Source: Streptomyces sp. 846.5
GTDB lineage: Bacteria; Actinomycetota; Actinomycetes; Streptomycetales; Streptomycetaceae
Direction of reading: 5' to 3'
DNA: 64,000 nucleotides
Assembly (NCBI RefSeq): GCF_004365705.1
Contig: NZ_SOBN01000001.1
Location: forward strand, 186,001 to 250,000
Shown here: one piece after another, positions 1 through 7,851 of the stretch
How positions within the stretch are numbered: position 1 is the first letter of the stretch
How the letters are laid out: each line of letters starts with the position of its first letter
Notes under the pieces: model-generated
Told to the model about the DNA's origin: nothing
Seen by the model: the letters and a program-made list of their open reading frames with translations, nothing else
The model's database searches: none
Translations under genes and position numbers: made by a program

Positions 1-363
1 CGCACGCTGAGCACCAGGGTGTCGGCGATCTCGCCGCTGGTCATACCGGTGCTGACGAGAGCGGCTACCTCTCGCTCCCGCGCGGGCCACCTGGTCGCCC
101 TGTCCGACGTCGAGAGCGAGGGCGGCTGCTGCGAGCAGCGTACGGCCGACCTCGATGCGCTCACCGCCTGCGGCGAAGTGCGCGGTCGCCTCCTGCGCGC
201 TGAGCAGGGCCCGCTCGGTGTCCCCGTGCATGGCGTGGGCCCGCATGCGCGCGCGGCGGGCGAAGCCGAGCCGGCTCGCGGAGGGGAGCTGTTCGACCTG
301 CAACACTCGGCATATCTCAATAACTTGTCTTGTCGTGACTGGGTAGGTCTCGGACGTGGTCAC
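1..363 (-). pseudogene. LuxR-family regulator remnant (runs off left edge)
   Basis: Read on the minus strand, a GTG at 363 opens a frame encoding a helical stretch (HAMHGDTERALLSAQEATAHF, then GGERIEVGRTLLAAAALALD) typical of the region just before the DNA-binding domain in large ATP-dependent LuxR regulators. The LuxR helix-turn-helix itself (AREREVAALVSTGMTSGEIA) lies at about 1-80 but in a different frame, so a frameshift near 85-100 is needed to join them. The N-terminal ATPase and sensor part is absent, because the GTG overlaps the stop codon of the upstream hydrolase gene. I read this as a decayed C-terminal fragment. The gene continues past the window edge, so its end is not visible. 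Confidence 0.5.
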
Positions 364-1334
364 GTGTGCAAGACGCGGTCGAGGAACGCGAGCGTCGGCT
401 CCCACTGTGTGCGCATGAACGCCGGGTCCTCGTGGCCTGCGCCCGGCAGTACCGTCAGCGTCGCCGTCACCCCCGCGTTCGTCAGGGCGGCCAGCAGGTC
501 GCGCGAGTGCTGCACCGGCACCACGCAGTCGGCGTCGCCGTGCGCGATGCGGAACGGGGGGATCGAGCCCGTCTTCGCGCTCGCGATGTACGGGAACGGG
601 TCTTCGGTCGTGGTGTGCGAGCCGGGCAGGTCCGTCAGCTCGCTGGCCCCGAAGTCGTCGACCACGGCCTGCACCGCGGCGGAGACGTCGGCGTGGCCCA
701 GGCGCGGGTCGTCGAAGACGGTGCGCCGGCCCGCCGTGACGGCCAGGATCAGCGCCGAGTGGCCGCCGGCCGAGTCGCCCCAGGCCGCGAACCGGTCCGG
801 ATCCAGGCGCAAGCGCTGCGCGTTCGCGCGCAGGAACCGCACCGCGGCCTTGGCGTCCTGGGCGGCCGCCACCGGGTCCTGGGTCAGCCGGTAGTTCACC
901 GCCGCCACCGCGTAGCCCTTGGCCAGCAACGCGGCGAGGTCGGGTACCTGCACCTCGACGATATCGCGGCACGGGCCCGGCGGCGGCGCCTTGACCGAGG
1001 GCCCGGCGAATCCGGTGATCTGGCTCTTGTCGCCGGTGCGCCAGCCGCCCCCGTGGATCCAGATCAGCAGCGGCGCCGGGTGCGTCCCGGCCGCGGGAAG
1101 GTACAGGTCCAGCTGTTCGGTGGGGTCGAGCGCGGCGTAGGGCAGGTCGGGCAGCGTCGAGGCCGACGGGCCGACCGTCGGTAGCGCACTCGTACTGGTA
1201 TTCGCGGTGTCCGTGCCGTGCGCGGCGGGGGACGCCGTGGGGATGGAGCACGCACCGGCCAGCAGCACGGCGCCGGCCGCGAGGGCGGCGCGCGCCCGCC
1301 GGCGCACCGCGGCAGGGGAGGCGAACACACTCAT
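360..1334 (-). CDS. Secreted lipoprotein alpha/beta hydrolase (HSL/esterase-like)
   Basis: About 324 residues. An N-terminal signal with a lipobox (LAGAC, lipid-anchored Cys at residue 29) indicates an extracytoplasmic lipoprotein. The catalytic domain has an HGGG oxyanion-hole motif (IWIHGGGWRTGDK), the nucleophile elbow GDSAGG, an Asp in HGDADCVVP and a His in GAGHEDP, in the order used by hormone-sensitive-lipase/BD-FAE type esterases. The likely reaction is hydrolysis of a carboxylic ester; the substrate cannot be told. The start at 1334 is chosen because GAGGA lies 7 nt upstream; an ATG 21 nt earlier has no good ribosome binding site. It stands alone, and its stop overlaps the LuxR remnant. 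Confidence 0.85.
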   Translation of the reverse strand: MSVFASPAAVRRRARAALAAGAVLLAGACSIPTASPAAHGTDTANTSTSALPTVGPSASTLPDLPYAALDPTEQLDLYLPAAGTHPAPLLIWIHGGGWRTGDKSQITGFAGPSVKAPPPGPCRDIVEVQVPDLAALLAKGYAVAAVNYRLTQDPVAAAQDAKAAVRFLRANAQRLRLDPDRFAAWGDSAGGHSALILAVTAGRRTVFDDPRLGHADVSAAVQAVVDDFGASELTDLPGSHTTTEDPFPYIASAKTGSIPPFRIAHGDADCVVPVQHSRDLLAALTNAGVTATLTVLPGAGHEDPAFMRTQWEPTLAFLDRVLHT

Positions 1335-1772
1335 GCCGACATCCTCAGAACTCATACACGTCCGCAGGGACGGCAGCAGCCTAACGCTCTATCTGCAGGA
1401 CTCCGGGTAAACCCCTGAGCGCATCAACGCTCGTGGCATGCGACGTCGCCCACGACCAGGCAGCCGCTTGCTCAGCCTGCTCGCAGCCCTCCCCGCTCCC
1501 GGACCCCAACGGCGGCTTCTGGCACGACCTGTGGGCCGCCGCCGGCCCCATGAACGCCTACCTGCTCCTGCCCCACCTCGGCCCCAGTCCGCTGCGCCGT
1601 CAACGGCGAGGGGCTGGACACAGCGCTCCCGCCTACAGCGCTGTGGCGGGGAAGCCGCGAACCGCTGTAGCCTGCGCCACTTGTGATCAAATGAAAACAG
1701 GGGGACGACGGCATGGTGGCCCAACACGTAGGCGACACCAGGCTCATAGCGGTAGGACTCTCAGCTTGATCT
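1335..1772. other. Stretch without a recognisable gene
   Basis: Short open frames exist on both strands, but none shows a domain, a convincing ribosome binding site or sustained coding character. The right end abuts the transposase tail. I see no promoter or terminator that I would defend, beyond this being the upstream region of the esterase lipoprotein. Confidence 0.5.
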
Positions 1773-2171
1773 TTAACTAGCCGCGGCCAGTTTCTGCTGA
1801 TGGGCCTCGAGAGTGAGTTCGCGTTTGACGGTCTTACCGACGTCGTGGCGGGTTGCTGTCCTGCGGTTCTTCGAGCCCGGTGGGCGTCCGGGGCCGGGAT
1901 GCGGCGGTTTCGGCACTGCCGTCGGCAGGGCGGTCTTCGGTCGGATGTGCCGAAACCCGCGCCGCACCCGAGCTGGGGTCAACTTCCTTTGCGGGACCAG
2001 GCGTTCCCAGGGGTGTCGCAGGTCTGCGGCGAGTTGGCGGGCGAGTCGCAGCTGGGTGTGTGCGGCGATGACGAGCCAGGTCCACAGGTCGGCGGTATCG
2101 GGGCGGCGGACCTTGGGCCGGGTCCAGCCCAGGGTCTGCTTCAGGAAGCGGAAGGTGTGCTCAAGGAGCAA
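1773..2171 (-). pseudogene. Transposase C-terminal fragment
   Basis: 132 residues that look like the C-terminal third of an actinobacterial DDE transposase: LEHTFRFLKQTLGWTRPKVR, then DTADLWTWLVIAAHTQLRLA, a PWERL segment, and the basic tail PGPGRPPGSKNRR followed by DVGKTVKRE. The N-terminal catalytic part is missing: upstream of the methionine at 2171 the homology stops. A second, smaller fragment of the same transposase type lies at about 43249-43362. It is therefore an insertion-sequence relic, not an active element. Confidence 0.7.
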
Positions 2172-2543
2172 GCCACAGTGCTGACATAGAGGGGACCGGG
2201 ACGGGGAATGCCCCGGTCATAGGGGTTGATGCCCTGTTGGCGCTGGTCGGAACAGTCCGACGGTTGTGTGAGGAGCAGGTCGAGGCAGGCGAGGGGGGTG
2301 GGTTGCGATCGCTGGAGGAGACGCGGCTGTGCCCCCCAGTCCGGGCCCGCGACAGCGGGTGCGCCGAGGTGGGATTCCTTCCCGGAGGTGAACCGGGTGG
2401 TGGTGCAGCGTCTGCTGGGCCTGCTGGTGGAGCGGATGGCGAACGCGGCACCGCTCCCGAGCGCGGAAGGGGGTGTCGGCGATGACGATGGTCGGGCTGC
2501 CGTGGGAACGGCTGGAGGGCAAGGTCCAGCCCTGGCATCGTGA
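2172..2543 (+). pseudogene. Possible broken small partner gene upstream of the serine recombinase
   Basis: Two plus-strand frames carry coherent-looking pieces: TVRRLCEEQVEAGEGGG near 2250-2300 and WDSFPEVNRVVVQRLLGLLV near 2371-2430, the latter ending just beyond the recombinase start. Together they could be a small helical protein encoded just before the recombinase, now frameshifted between about 2300 and 2370. I do not recognise a named family, and no intact reading frame covers the region. This is a weak call. Confidence 0.22.
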
Positions 2544-2940
2544 TCGACTCGCGGCCGTGTATGTGCGTCAGTCGACTGCCGGGCAGGTCAGGGACCATCA
2601 GGAGTCCACGCGGCTGCAGTACGCACTGGTGGAGCGCGCGGTCGCGCTGGGCTGGGCGGCGTCGCGGGTGCTGGTGATCGACGAGGACCTGGGGCACTCC
2701 GCGTCCGGGATCGATGCCCGGCCCGGTTTCCAGCGCCTGGTCTCCGAGGTCGGCCTGGACCACGTGGGGATCGTGCTGGGGATCGAGATGTCGCGGCTGG
2801 CCCGCAGCGGCCGTGAATGGCACCAGCTCCTGGAGCTGTGTGCGCTGGCCGGGGCCCTGCTCGGGGACCCGGACGGCGTCTACGACCCCAGCGATCACAA
2901 CGACCGGCTGTTGCTGGGGTTGAAAGGGACAATCAGTGAG
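2473..2940 (+). pseudogene. Serine recombinase, N-terminal half (split by RIT insertion)
   Basis: The frame begins GTG at 2473 (internal ATGs at 2482 and 2488) and encodes the resolvase/invertase catalytic domain of a large serine recombinase: VYVRQST with the presumed nucleophilic Ser, ESTRLQYALVERA, a DLGHSASG-type segment, EMSRLARSGREWHQLLELC and DRLLLGLKGTISE. Family members continue with AELHLIKQRM, and exactly that peptide resumes at 6372. The intervening 3,431 bp is the tyrosine-recombinase element. Past 2940 the frame reads into the element and stops at 3064-3066. The second half has its own frameshift, so the gene was probably already decaying or has decayed since. Confidence 0.85.
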
Positions 2941-2964
2941 TATTTATGCCGAGATCTGCATAAT

Positions 2965-2994
2965 GCCTCTTATGCGGACCCCGTTGTTATGCCG
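2965..2994. repeat. RIT left inverted repeat
   Basis: The repeat begins GCCTCTTATGCGGACC and ends GTTATGCCG. Its reverse complement matches 6344-6373 at 27 of 30 positions. It lies 24 bp inside the left junction, whereas the right repeat reaches the junction itself. The motif TTATGCCG occurs in this repeat (2987-2994) and again at 2944-2951 outside it. Confidence 0.85.
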
Positions 2995-3152
2995 CTCCAC
3001 GGGGATGCTGCCCTGGTGGAGGGCCCGGGCACCGTTGCATCGATCGGCATAGTCATGGGGTTTTAGGGGGATGTTCGCAGGTTCCGGACCGTCGTGCTGG
3101 TTCTTTCGTCGCAGGGCTCCTGACAGGGGTCCCTGAACGAGAGGAGACGATC

Positions 3153-4367
3153 ATGACGACGGTTCCGTGTTGGGCTCGGGTGCGTGGTCCGCTGGCTCCG
3201 TACGCGGTGGGCTTCCGGGCTGAGCTGGAGCGGCTGGGGTATACGCCTCTGACGGCGGCCGGTCACCTGCGGTTGGTGGCCCACCTGAGCCGCTGGATGC
3301 TTGAGCAACACCTGGAGTCTTCGGCGTTGACGCAGGCCACGGTGGACGCCTACTTCACCGAGCGTCGCGCGCTCGGCTACGTCAACTCCGTCACCGGCCG
3401 ATCCCTGCGGCCGCTGCTGGACTACCTGCGGTGCTTGGGGGTGGCCCCGCCAGTGACACCGGCGGTGCCGACGACACCGGTGGAGGTGCTGCTGGTCCAG
3501 TACCGGGACTACCTGAGCGTCGAGCGGGGCCTGGCGACCACGACCGTCGAGCTGAACGTGCGCCTGGTTCGCCCGTTCCTGTTTGGCCTGGCACGGACCG
3601 AGGGCCGCCTTGACCTGGGCGGGCTGGACGCGGGTGAGGTGACCGCGTTCGTGCTGGAGCAATCCCGCCAGCGACCGGGTTCGGTGGGCCGGATGGTGAC
3701 CGCGCTGCGGTCCCTGCTCAGTTTCCTCCATATCGGCGGTCTGATCGAGAAGCCGCTGTCCACGGCGGTGCTGGCGGTGCCCGGCTGGACGCAGACCGGC
3801 CTGCCCAAAGGGCTGCCGGACGAGCAGGTCACGGCGCTGCTGGCCTCCTGCGACCGAGGTTCGGCGGCCGGGTGCCGGGATTTCGCGATCCTCACCTTGC
3901 TCGTCCGCCTCGGCCTGCGGGCCGGGGAGGTCGCCGCACTGGCCTTGTCCGACATCCACTGGCGGCTCGGTGAGATCACCGTGCGGGGCAAGGGCAACCG
4001 GTGTGACCGCTTGCCGCTGCCGGCCGATGTCGGAGAAGCCGTCGTCGACTACCTGCGCGACGGGCGCCCGGAGCGCGCGCAGGAGGGCACCGTCTTCGTC
4101 CGCGCCCAGGCCCCCTACCGGGCACTGACCTCCAACGGAGTCACCACGGTCGTGGTCATCGCGGGCCGCCGGGCCGGCCTGGGCCTGATCGGCGCCCACC
4201 GGTTGCGGCACTCCGCGGCGACCGCGATGCTGAGCGCCGGCGGATCGCTGACCGAGATCGGGCAAGTCCTGCGCCATCAGCGCCTGCTGACCACCGCGAT
4301 CTACGCGAAGGTCGACTGCGGAACGCTGCGGCAGCTGGTTCGTCCCTGGCCCGGTGATGCGGCATGA
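3153..4367 (+). CDS. Tyrosine recombinase, first gene of the RIT trio
   Basis: 404 residues, a site-specific integrase-type recombinase that breaks and rejoins DNA through a phosphotyrosine. A SAM-like N-terminal DNA-binding region is followed by the catalytic domain with the first Arg in LVRLGLRAGEVAAL, HRLRHSAATAMLS (His-x-x-Arg), a box-II-type QVLRHQRLLTTAIY segment and the nucleophilic Tyr in IYAKVD. GAGGAG lies 7 nt before the ATG. The stop overlaps the next start (ATGA at 4364), so the three recombinases are translationally coupled. In RIT elements all three proteins are thought to act together on the ends. Confidence 0.9.
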   Translation: MTTVPCWARVRGPLAPYAVGFRAELERLGYTPLTAAGHLRLVAHLSRWMLEQHLESSALTQATVDAYFTERRALGYVNSVTGRSLRPLLDYLRCLGVAPPVTPAVPTTPVEVLLVQYRDYLSVERGLATTTVELNVRLVRPFLFGLARTEGRLDLGGLDAGEVTAFVLEQSRQRPGSVGRMVTALRSLLSFLHIGGLIEKPLSTAVLAVPGWTQTGLPKGLPDEQVTALLASCDRGSAAGCRDFAILTLLVRLGLRAGEVAALALSDIHWRLGEITVRGKGNRCDRLPLPADVGEAVVDYLRDGRPERAQEGTVFVRAQAPYRALTSNGVTTVVVIAGRRAGLGLIGAHRLRHSAATAMLSAGGSLTEIGQVLRHQRLLTTAIYAKVDCGTLRQLVRPWPGDAA

Positions 4368-5299
4368 GCACACGCCGGTCCCTACGCCTGGAACTGGACC
4401 ACTACCTGAGCCTGCGCCGCGCGCTGGGATTCAAGCTCCACAACGCCGGACGGCTGCTCGGCCAGTTCGTCGACTACCTCGATGAACACGGCGTTCACAC
4501 GCCCACCACCGAATCCGCACTGGCCTGGGCGACGCTGCCGGTCGGGGCCTCGAGCAACTGGCGGGCGATCCGCCTGTCCGCGGTGCGCGGCTTCGCCGCC
4601 TATCTGCACAGCATCGACCCCAGCGTCGAGGTCCCCCCGGCCGGGCTGATCCACCATGGACCGGACCGCGCCACCCCCTATCTGTATTCCGAGCCGGAGA
4701 TCCTCGCGCTGATGCGGGAAGCCGGCGGACTGCGTCCGCAGCTGCGGGCGGCCACCTACCAGACGTTGATCGGCCTGCTCGCGGTCAGCGGCCTGCGCGT
4801 CGGCGAGGCGATCGCGTTGGACAGCGCCGACCTCGACATCGAGAGCGAACTGCTGGTGGTGCGGCACACCAAGTTCGACAAGTCCCGTCTGGTGCCCCTG
4901 CATCCGAGCACGATCGAGGCCCTGCAACGCTATAGGGATCTGCGTGACCGGACGCGTTCGTGTCCGGCATGCCCGGCCCTGCTGGTGTCCTCCACCGGGA
5001 CCAGGCTGCTGCACTCCAACATCGGACTCACCTTCACCCGACTGGCCAGCCAGGCCGGGATCACCCGCCGCTCGGCGTGCTGCCGGCCGCGAATCCACGA
5101 CCTCCGGCACGGTTTCGCGGTGTCCACCGTGCTGGACTGGTACCGCCAGGACGCGGACGTGGCAGCCATGATGCCCCGGCTGTCGACCTACCTGGGGCAT
5201 ACCGACCCGAAACACACCTACTGGTATCTGTCAGCCGCCCCCGAGCTGATGGCTCTGGGCGGACAACGCCTGGACACTCACCTGGCAGGCCACCCATGA
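4364..5299 (+). CDS. Tyrosine recombinase, second gene of the RIT trio
   Basis: 311 residues. The N-terminal half (HYLSLRRALGFKLHNAGRLL) is the short core-binding domain seen in middle recombinases of such trios. Catalytic signatures are LLAVSGLRVGEAIAL (Arg), IHDLRHGFAVSTVL (His-x-x-Arg), YLGHTDPKHTYWYL (His and nucleophilic Tyr) and the beta-strand Lys region LVVRHTKFDKSRLVPL. The start overlaps the preceding stop and the stop overlaps the next ATG, so it is the middle cistron of a tightly coupled operon. Confidence 0.9.
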   Translation: MSTRRSLRLELDHYLSLRRALGFKLHNAGRLLGQFVDYLDEHGVHTPTTESALAWATLPVGASSNWRAIRLSAVRGFAAYLHSIDPSVEVPPAGLIHHGPDRATPYLYSEPEILALMREAGGLRPQLRAATYQTLIGLLAVSGLRVGEAIALDSADLDIESELLVVRHTKFDKSRLVPLHPSTIEALQRYRDLRDRTRSCPACPALLVSSTGTRLLHSNIGLTFTRLASQAGITRRSACCRPRIHDLRHGFAVSTVLDWYRQDADVAAMMPRLSTYLGHTDPKHTYWYLSAAPELMALGGQRLDTHLAGHP

Positions 5300-6285
5300 A
5301 CACCCTCGCGCCACTCCTGCAGTCGTTCTTCACCGACCGCCTCGTTCGGCAGCGGCAGGCCAGCGGCCACACGATCGCCGCCTACCGCGACGCGGTCAAG
5401 CTGCTGCTGGTCTTCGCCGCCGACCAGACCGGGAAGCCACCCTCCCGTCTGGATGTCGCCGACCTGGACGCGCCGTTGATCGGTGCGTTCCTCCACCACC
5501 TGGAGGCCGACCGCGGCAACAGCGTCCGGACCCGCAACGCCCGCCTGGCCGCGATCCATTCGCTGTTTCGCCATGCGGCCCTGCAGCGTCCCGAGGACGC
5601 CGCGGTCATCGCACGGGTGCTGGCGATCCCACCCAAGCGATTCGACCGCACCCTGGTCACCTACCTGACCGAGGAGGAGATCAACGCGTTGCTCGAAGCC
5701 TGCGATCAGGGAACCCGGACCGGACGACGCGACCATGCACTGCTGATGCTGGCCTGCCAGACCGGGCTCCGCGCCAGCGAACTGACCGGCTTGACCGTGG
5801 GCGACGTGCACCTGGGCGTCGGCCCGCACATCAGCTGCCTGGGCAAGGGGCGCAAGCAGCGCATCACCCCACTGACCGTGAGCACCGTCACCACGTTGAA
5901 GAACTGGATGAACGAACGTGGCGGTCTTCCCTGCGACCCGCTGTTCCCGACCCGCCGAGGCGAGGCCCTGAGCCGCGACGGGTTGGAGCGACGCATCACC
6001 AAGCACGCGGCCACCGCCACACGCTCCTGCCCGACTCTGCTCGGCAAGAAGGTCTCACCGCACGTCATGCGGCACTCCGCCGCGATGCGGCTGCTGCACG
6101 CCGGCGTCGACACCACTGTGATCGCTTTGTGGTTGGGACACGAAAACATCGCAACTACACAGATTTACATCCATGCTGACCTTGCGCTCAAGGAGCAGGC
6201 GTTGGCCAGGACCGCCCCCCAGGACGCCACCCCGGGCCGCTACCGACCCACCGACACCATCCTGGCATTCCTCGACGGTCTGTAG
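5296..6285 (+). CDS. Tyrosine recombinase, third gene of the RIT trio
   Basis: 329 residues starting at the ATG that overlaps the previous stop (ATGA at 5296); the frame is open further upstream, but that part is only the shadow of the second recombinase. The protein begins MNTLAPLLQSFFTDRLVRQR. It has a SAM-like core-binding domain, then CQTGLRASELTGLTV (Arg), GKGRKQRITPL (Lys), SPHVMRHSAAMRLLHAG (His-x-x-Arg) and WLGHENIATTQIYIHAD (His and Tyr). The stop at 6283-6285 is directly followed by the right-end repeats of the element. Confidence 0.9.
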   Translation: MNTLAPLLQSFFTDRLVRQRQASGHTIAAYRDAVKLLLVFAADQTGKPPSRLDVADLDAPLIGAFLHHLEADRGNSVRTRNARLAAIHSLFRHAALQRPEDAAVIARVLAIPPKRFDRTLVTYLTEEEINALLEACDQGTRTGRRDHALLMLACQTGLRASELTGLTVGDVHLGVGPHISCLGKGRKQRITPLTVSTVTTLKNWMNERGGLPCDPLFPTRRGEALSRDGLERRITKHAATATRSCPTLLGKKVSPHVMRHSAAMRLLHAGVDTTVIALWLGHENIATTQIYIHADLALKEQALARTAPQDATPGRYRPTDTILAFLDGL

Positions 6286-6343
6286 ATTATGCCGCTCACC
6301 TACAGCCGGGCGCTGTCGCCATGACGGCTCCCAGCCATCCCTA

Positions 6344-6373
6344 CGGCATAACGACTAGGTCCGCATAAGAGGC
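6344..6373. repeat. RIT right inverted repeat
   Basis: The repeat begins CGGCATAAC and ends GGTCCGCATAAGAGGC. It is the inverted partner of 2965-2994, with three mismatches. Its last two bases belong to the interrupted recombinase gene. Another end motif, TTATGCCGCTC, lies at 6287-6297 as a direct copy of 2987-2997. Confidence 0.85.
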
Positions 6374-6597
6374 CGAGCTGCACCTGATCAAACAGCGGAT
6401 GTGGTCCGGGGCGGCTGGCCAAGGCCCGGCGCGGGGAACTGGTGGTGCCGCTGCCGGTCGGCTTCGTGCGGCGTCCCTCCGGTGAGGCGGTGCTCGATCC
6501 TGACGAACAGGTTCGCGCGGTGGTGCACCCTCTCCTGGGCCTCCCGCTCGGGGAGGCCCACGAGGTCGCCACCCGCCCCCTGCCGCAGCTCCCCTGA
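6372..6597 (+). pseudogene. Serine recombinase, second fragment (frameshifted, truncated)
   Basis: Directly after the RIT right end the interrupted recombinase resumes as AELHLIKQRMWSG. One extra G near 6403 then shifts the frame to RLAKARRGELVVPLPVGFVR followed by RPSGEAVLDPDEQVRAVVH. After that the match to the family degrades and a stop follows at 6595-6597. The zinc-ribbon and coiled-coil C-terminal domains expected in a large serine recombinase are missing. The gene is dead regardless of the RIT insertion. Confidence 0.75.
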
Positions 6598-6961
6598 CTC
6601 GGCGCGCCCAGGCGCGCGCCGAGTCCGAGCCTGAGGCCATCGCCGGAGCATCGGCCCGTGCTCGCGCTCTCCGCGCTGCTCAGGGCCGGCCGCCCATTGC
6701 AGTGAAGCGTCGCAGCGCGGCGTGGGCGGGCGGGCCCCAGCCGGGCTTGCCGCCAGGGCGGCCGCCAGACCCAGACATGGCCTCCCCGAATGCCCCCTGG
6801 GGGCGCAAAGCGAGGGACCCACGTACAGCCGGCCCGTCCACTGCACGGGGCCGGACGCTGCAAGAACCTCCCCGGAGGAGGTGACCGCTTCACCGCCGAA
6901 GGGCTCGAAGTCGGTGAGGTGCACTCCGGTGCTCATACCGACGACACCCTCCCGGCCCCCA
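6598..6961. other. Stretch without a recognisable gene
   Basis: The sequence between the recombinase relic and the end of the GntR gene is GC-rich, with open frames on both strands but no recognisable domain or ribosome binding site. Inverted GC-rich words occur (for example around 6600-6625), but none is followed by a T-run. It may be residual recombinase or target DNA too decayed to identify. Confidence 0.4.
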
Positions 6962-7669
6962 TCAGTGGGCCCACAGGCCTCGGACATGGCCGAGGTGACG
7001 GGTCATCAATGCGCGTACGGCGTCCTCGTCGCGGGCGAGGAGCAGGTCGAGGATCTGGAGGTGTTCCTCGGCGGACGCCTTCAGCAGTCCCCGCTCGACC
7101 AGCGCGGTGAGCCCGTACAGCCGTGACCGCTTGCGCAGGTCGTCGACCACCTCGACCAGGTGCTCGTTGCCGGCCAGGGCGAGCAGGGCGAGGTGGAAGC
7201 GGCGGTCGGCCTCGACGTAGGCGATCAGGTCGCCGGCGGCGGCCGCGGTGACGATCTCCTCGGCAGCCGGGCGGAGGGCCCGCAGTTCCGCCGGGTCGGC
7301 GGTGGCGGCAAGGCCCACGACCACGGGGATCTCGATCAGCGACCGGATGTGGGTGTACTCGTCGAGCTGACGCTCGGAGACGGCGGTGATCCGGAAGCCC
7401 TTGTTGGGCACCGTGTCGACCAGTCCCTCCTTGACCAGGTCGAGCATGGCCTCGCGTACCGGCGTCGCGGAGACTCCGAATCGGCCGGCCAGCATCGGCG
7501 CGGAGTAGACCTCGCCCGGGCTCAGCTCGCCGGCGATCAGGGCGGCACGGAGGGCCTCGGCGACGCGCTCGCGGTAGCTGGGACGTGTTCCGCCCAGAGC
7601 GGGCAGGGCGGGTCCAGCGCTGCCTGAGGAAACCTTGGAAGCTTTGTCCTCGTTGCGCTGAGCGGCCAT
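6962..7669 (-). CDS. GntR/FCD transcriptional regulator of the hydroxyproline cluster
   Basis: About 235 residues. N-terminal winged helix: YRERVAEALRAALIAGELSP, then MLAGRFGVSATPVREAMLDL (recognition helix) and a wing with NKGFRITAV. C-terminal all-helical FCD ligand-binding domain with ADRRFHLALLALAGNEHLVE and the late His-rich helix (LMTRHLGHVRGLWAH) that usually binds a metal or carboxylate. The start at 7669 has AGGAGG at a good distance; an in-frame start 48 nt upstream is less likely. It is the last gene of a same-strand hydroxyproline cluster, so it probably senses a pathway intermediate (inference). Confidence 0.85.
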   Translation of the reverse strand: MAAQRNEDKASKVSSGSAGPALPALGGTRPSYRERVAEALRAALIAGELSPGEVYSAPMLAGRFGVSATPVREAMLDLVKEGLVDTVPNKGFRITAVSERQLDEYTHIRSLIEIPVVVGLAATADPAELRALRPAAEEIVTAAAAGDLIAYVEADRRFHLALLALAGNEHLVEVVDDLRKRSRLYGLTALVERGLLKASAEEHLQILDLLLARDEDAVRALMTRHLGHVRGLWAH

Positions 7670-7701
7670 GCGTTGCTCCTCCTGGATACGCGTTGCAGAT
7701 G

Positions 7702-7710
7702 CAATGTCAC
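7702..7710. promoter_or_regulatory. Shared motif CAATGTCAC upstream of the GntR gene
   Basis: The 9-mer CAATGTCAC lies 33-41 nt upstream of the GntR start and is repeated at 12772-12780, 18-26 nt upstream of the first gene of the same cluster. TGTGACA, its partial complement, also lies at 9817-9823 in the 73-bp gap before the FAD-BFD gene's downstream neighbour. A GntR-type operator half-site is one explanation. Confidence 0.35.
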
Positions 7711-7851
7711 GTGCCACCAGTATTCACGGCTCATTCACGCAGCGGAGAGCAGGGTGACCGCCCGGGCGCGGGCCAGGGTGCGGGTGAGAAGCCCCCGGAC
7801 GCCTTGCCCTGCTCCCGCTGGCCAAACGGGGTGCTGGGGAAGGGGTCGAGG

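Larger units (their letters stand above)
2941..6371 (+). mobile_element. RIT (recombinase-in-trio) element
   Basis: Removing 2941-6371 restores an uninterrupted serine-recombinase reading frame (GTISE joined to AELHLIKQRM), which fixes the boundaries. The trinucleotide GAG is present at both junctions (2938-2940 and 6369-6371). The element carries three co-directional tyrosine recombinase genes that overlap by ATGA, the arrangement that defines RIT elements, and 30-bp inverted repeats near its ends matching at 27 positions. No cargo gene is present. All three recombinases keep their catalytic residues and full-length frames, so the element may still be functional. Confidence 0.85.
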
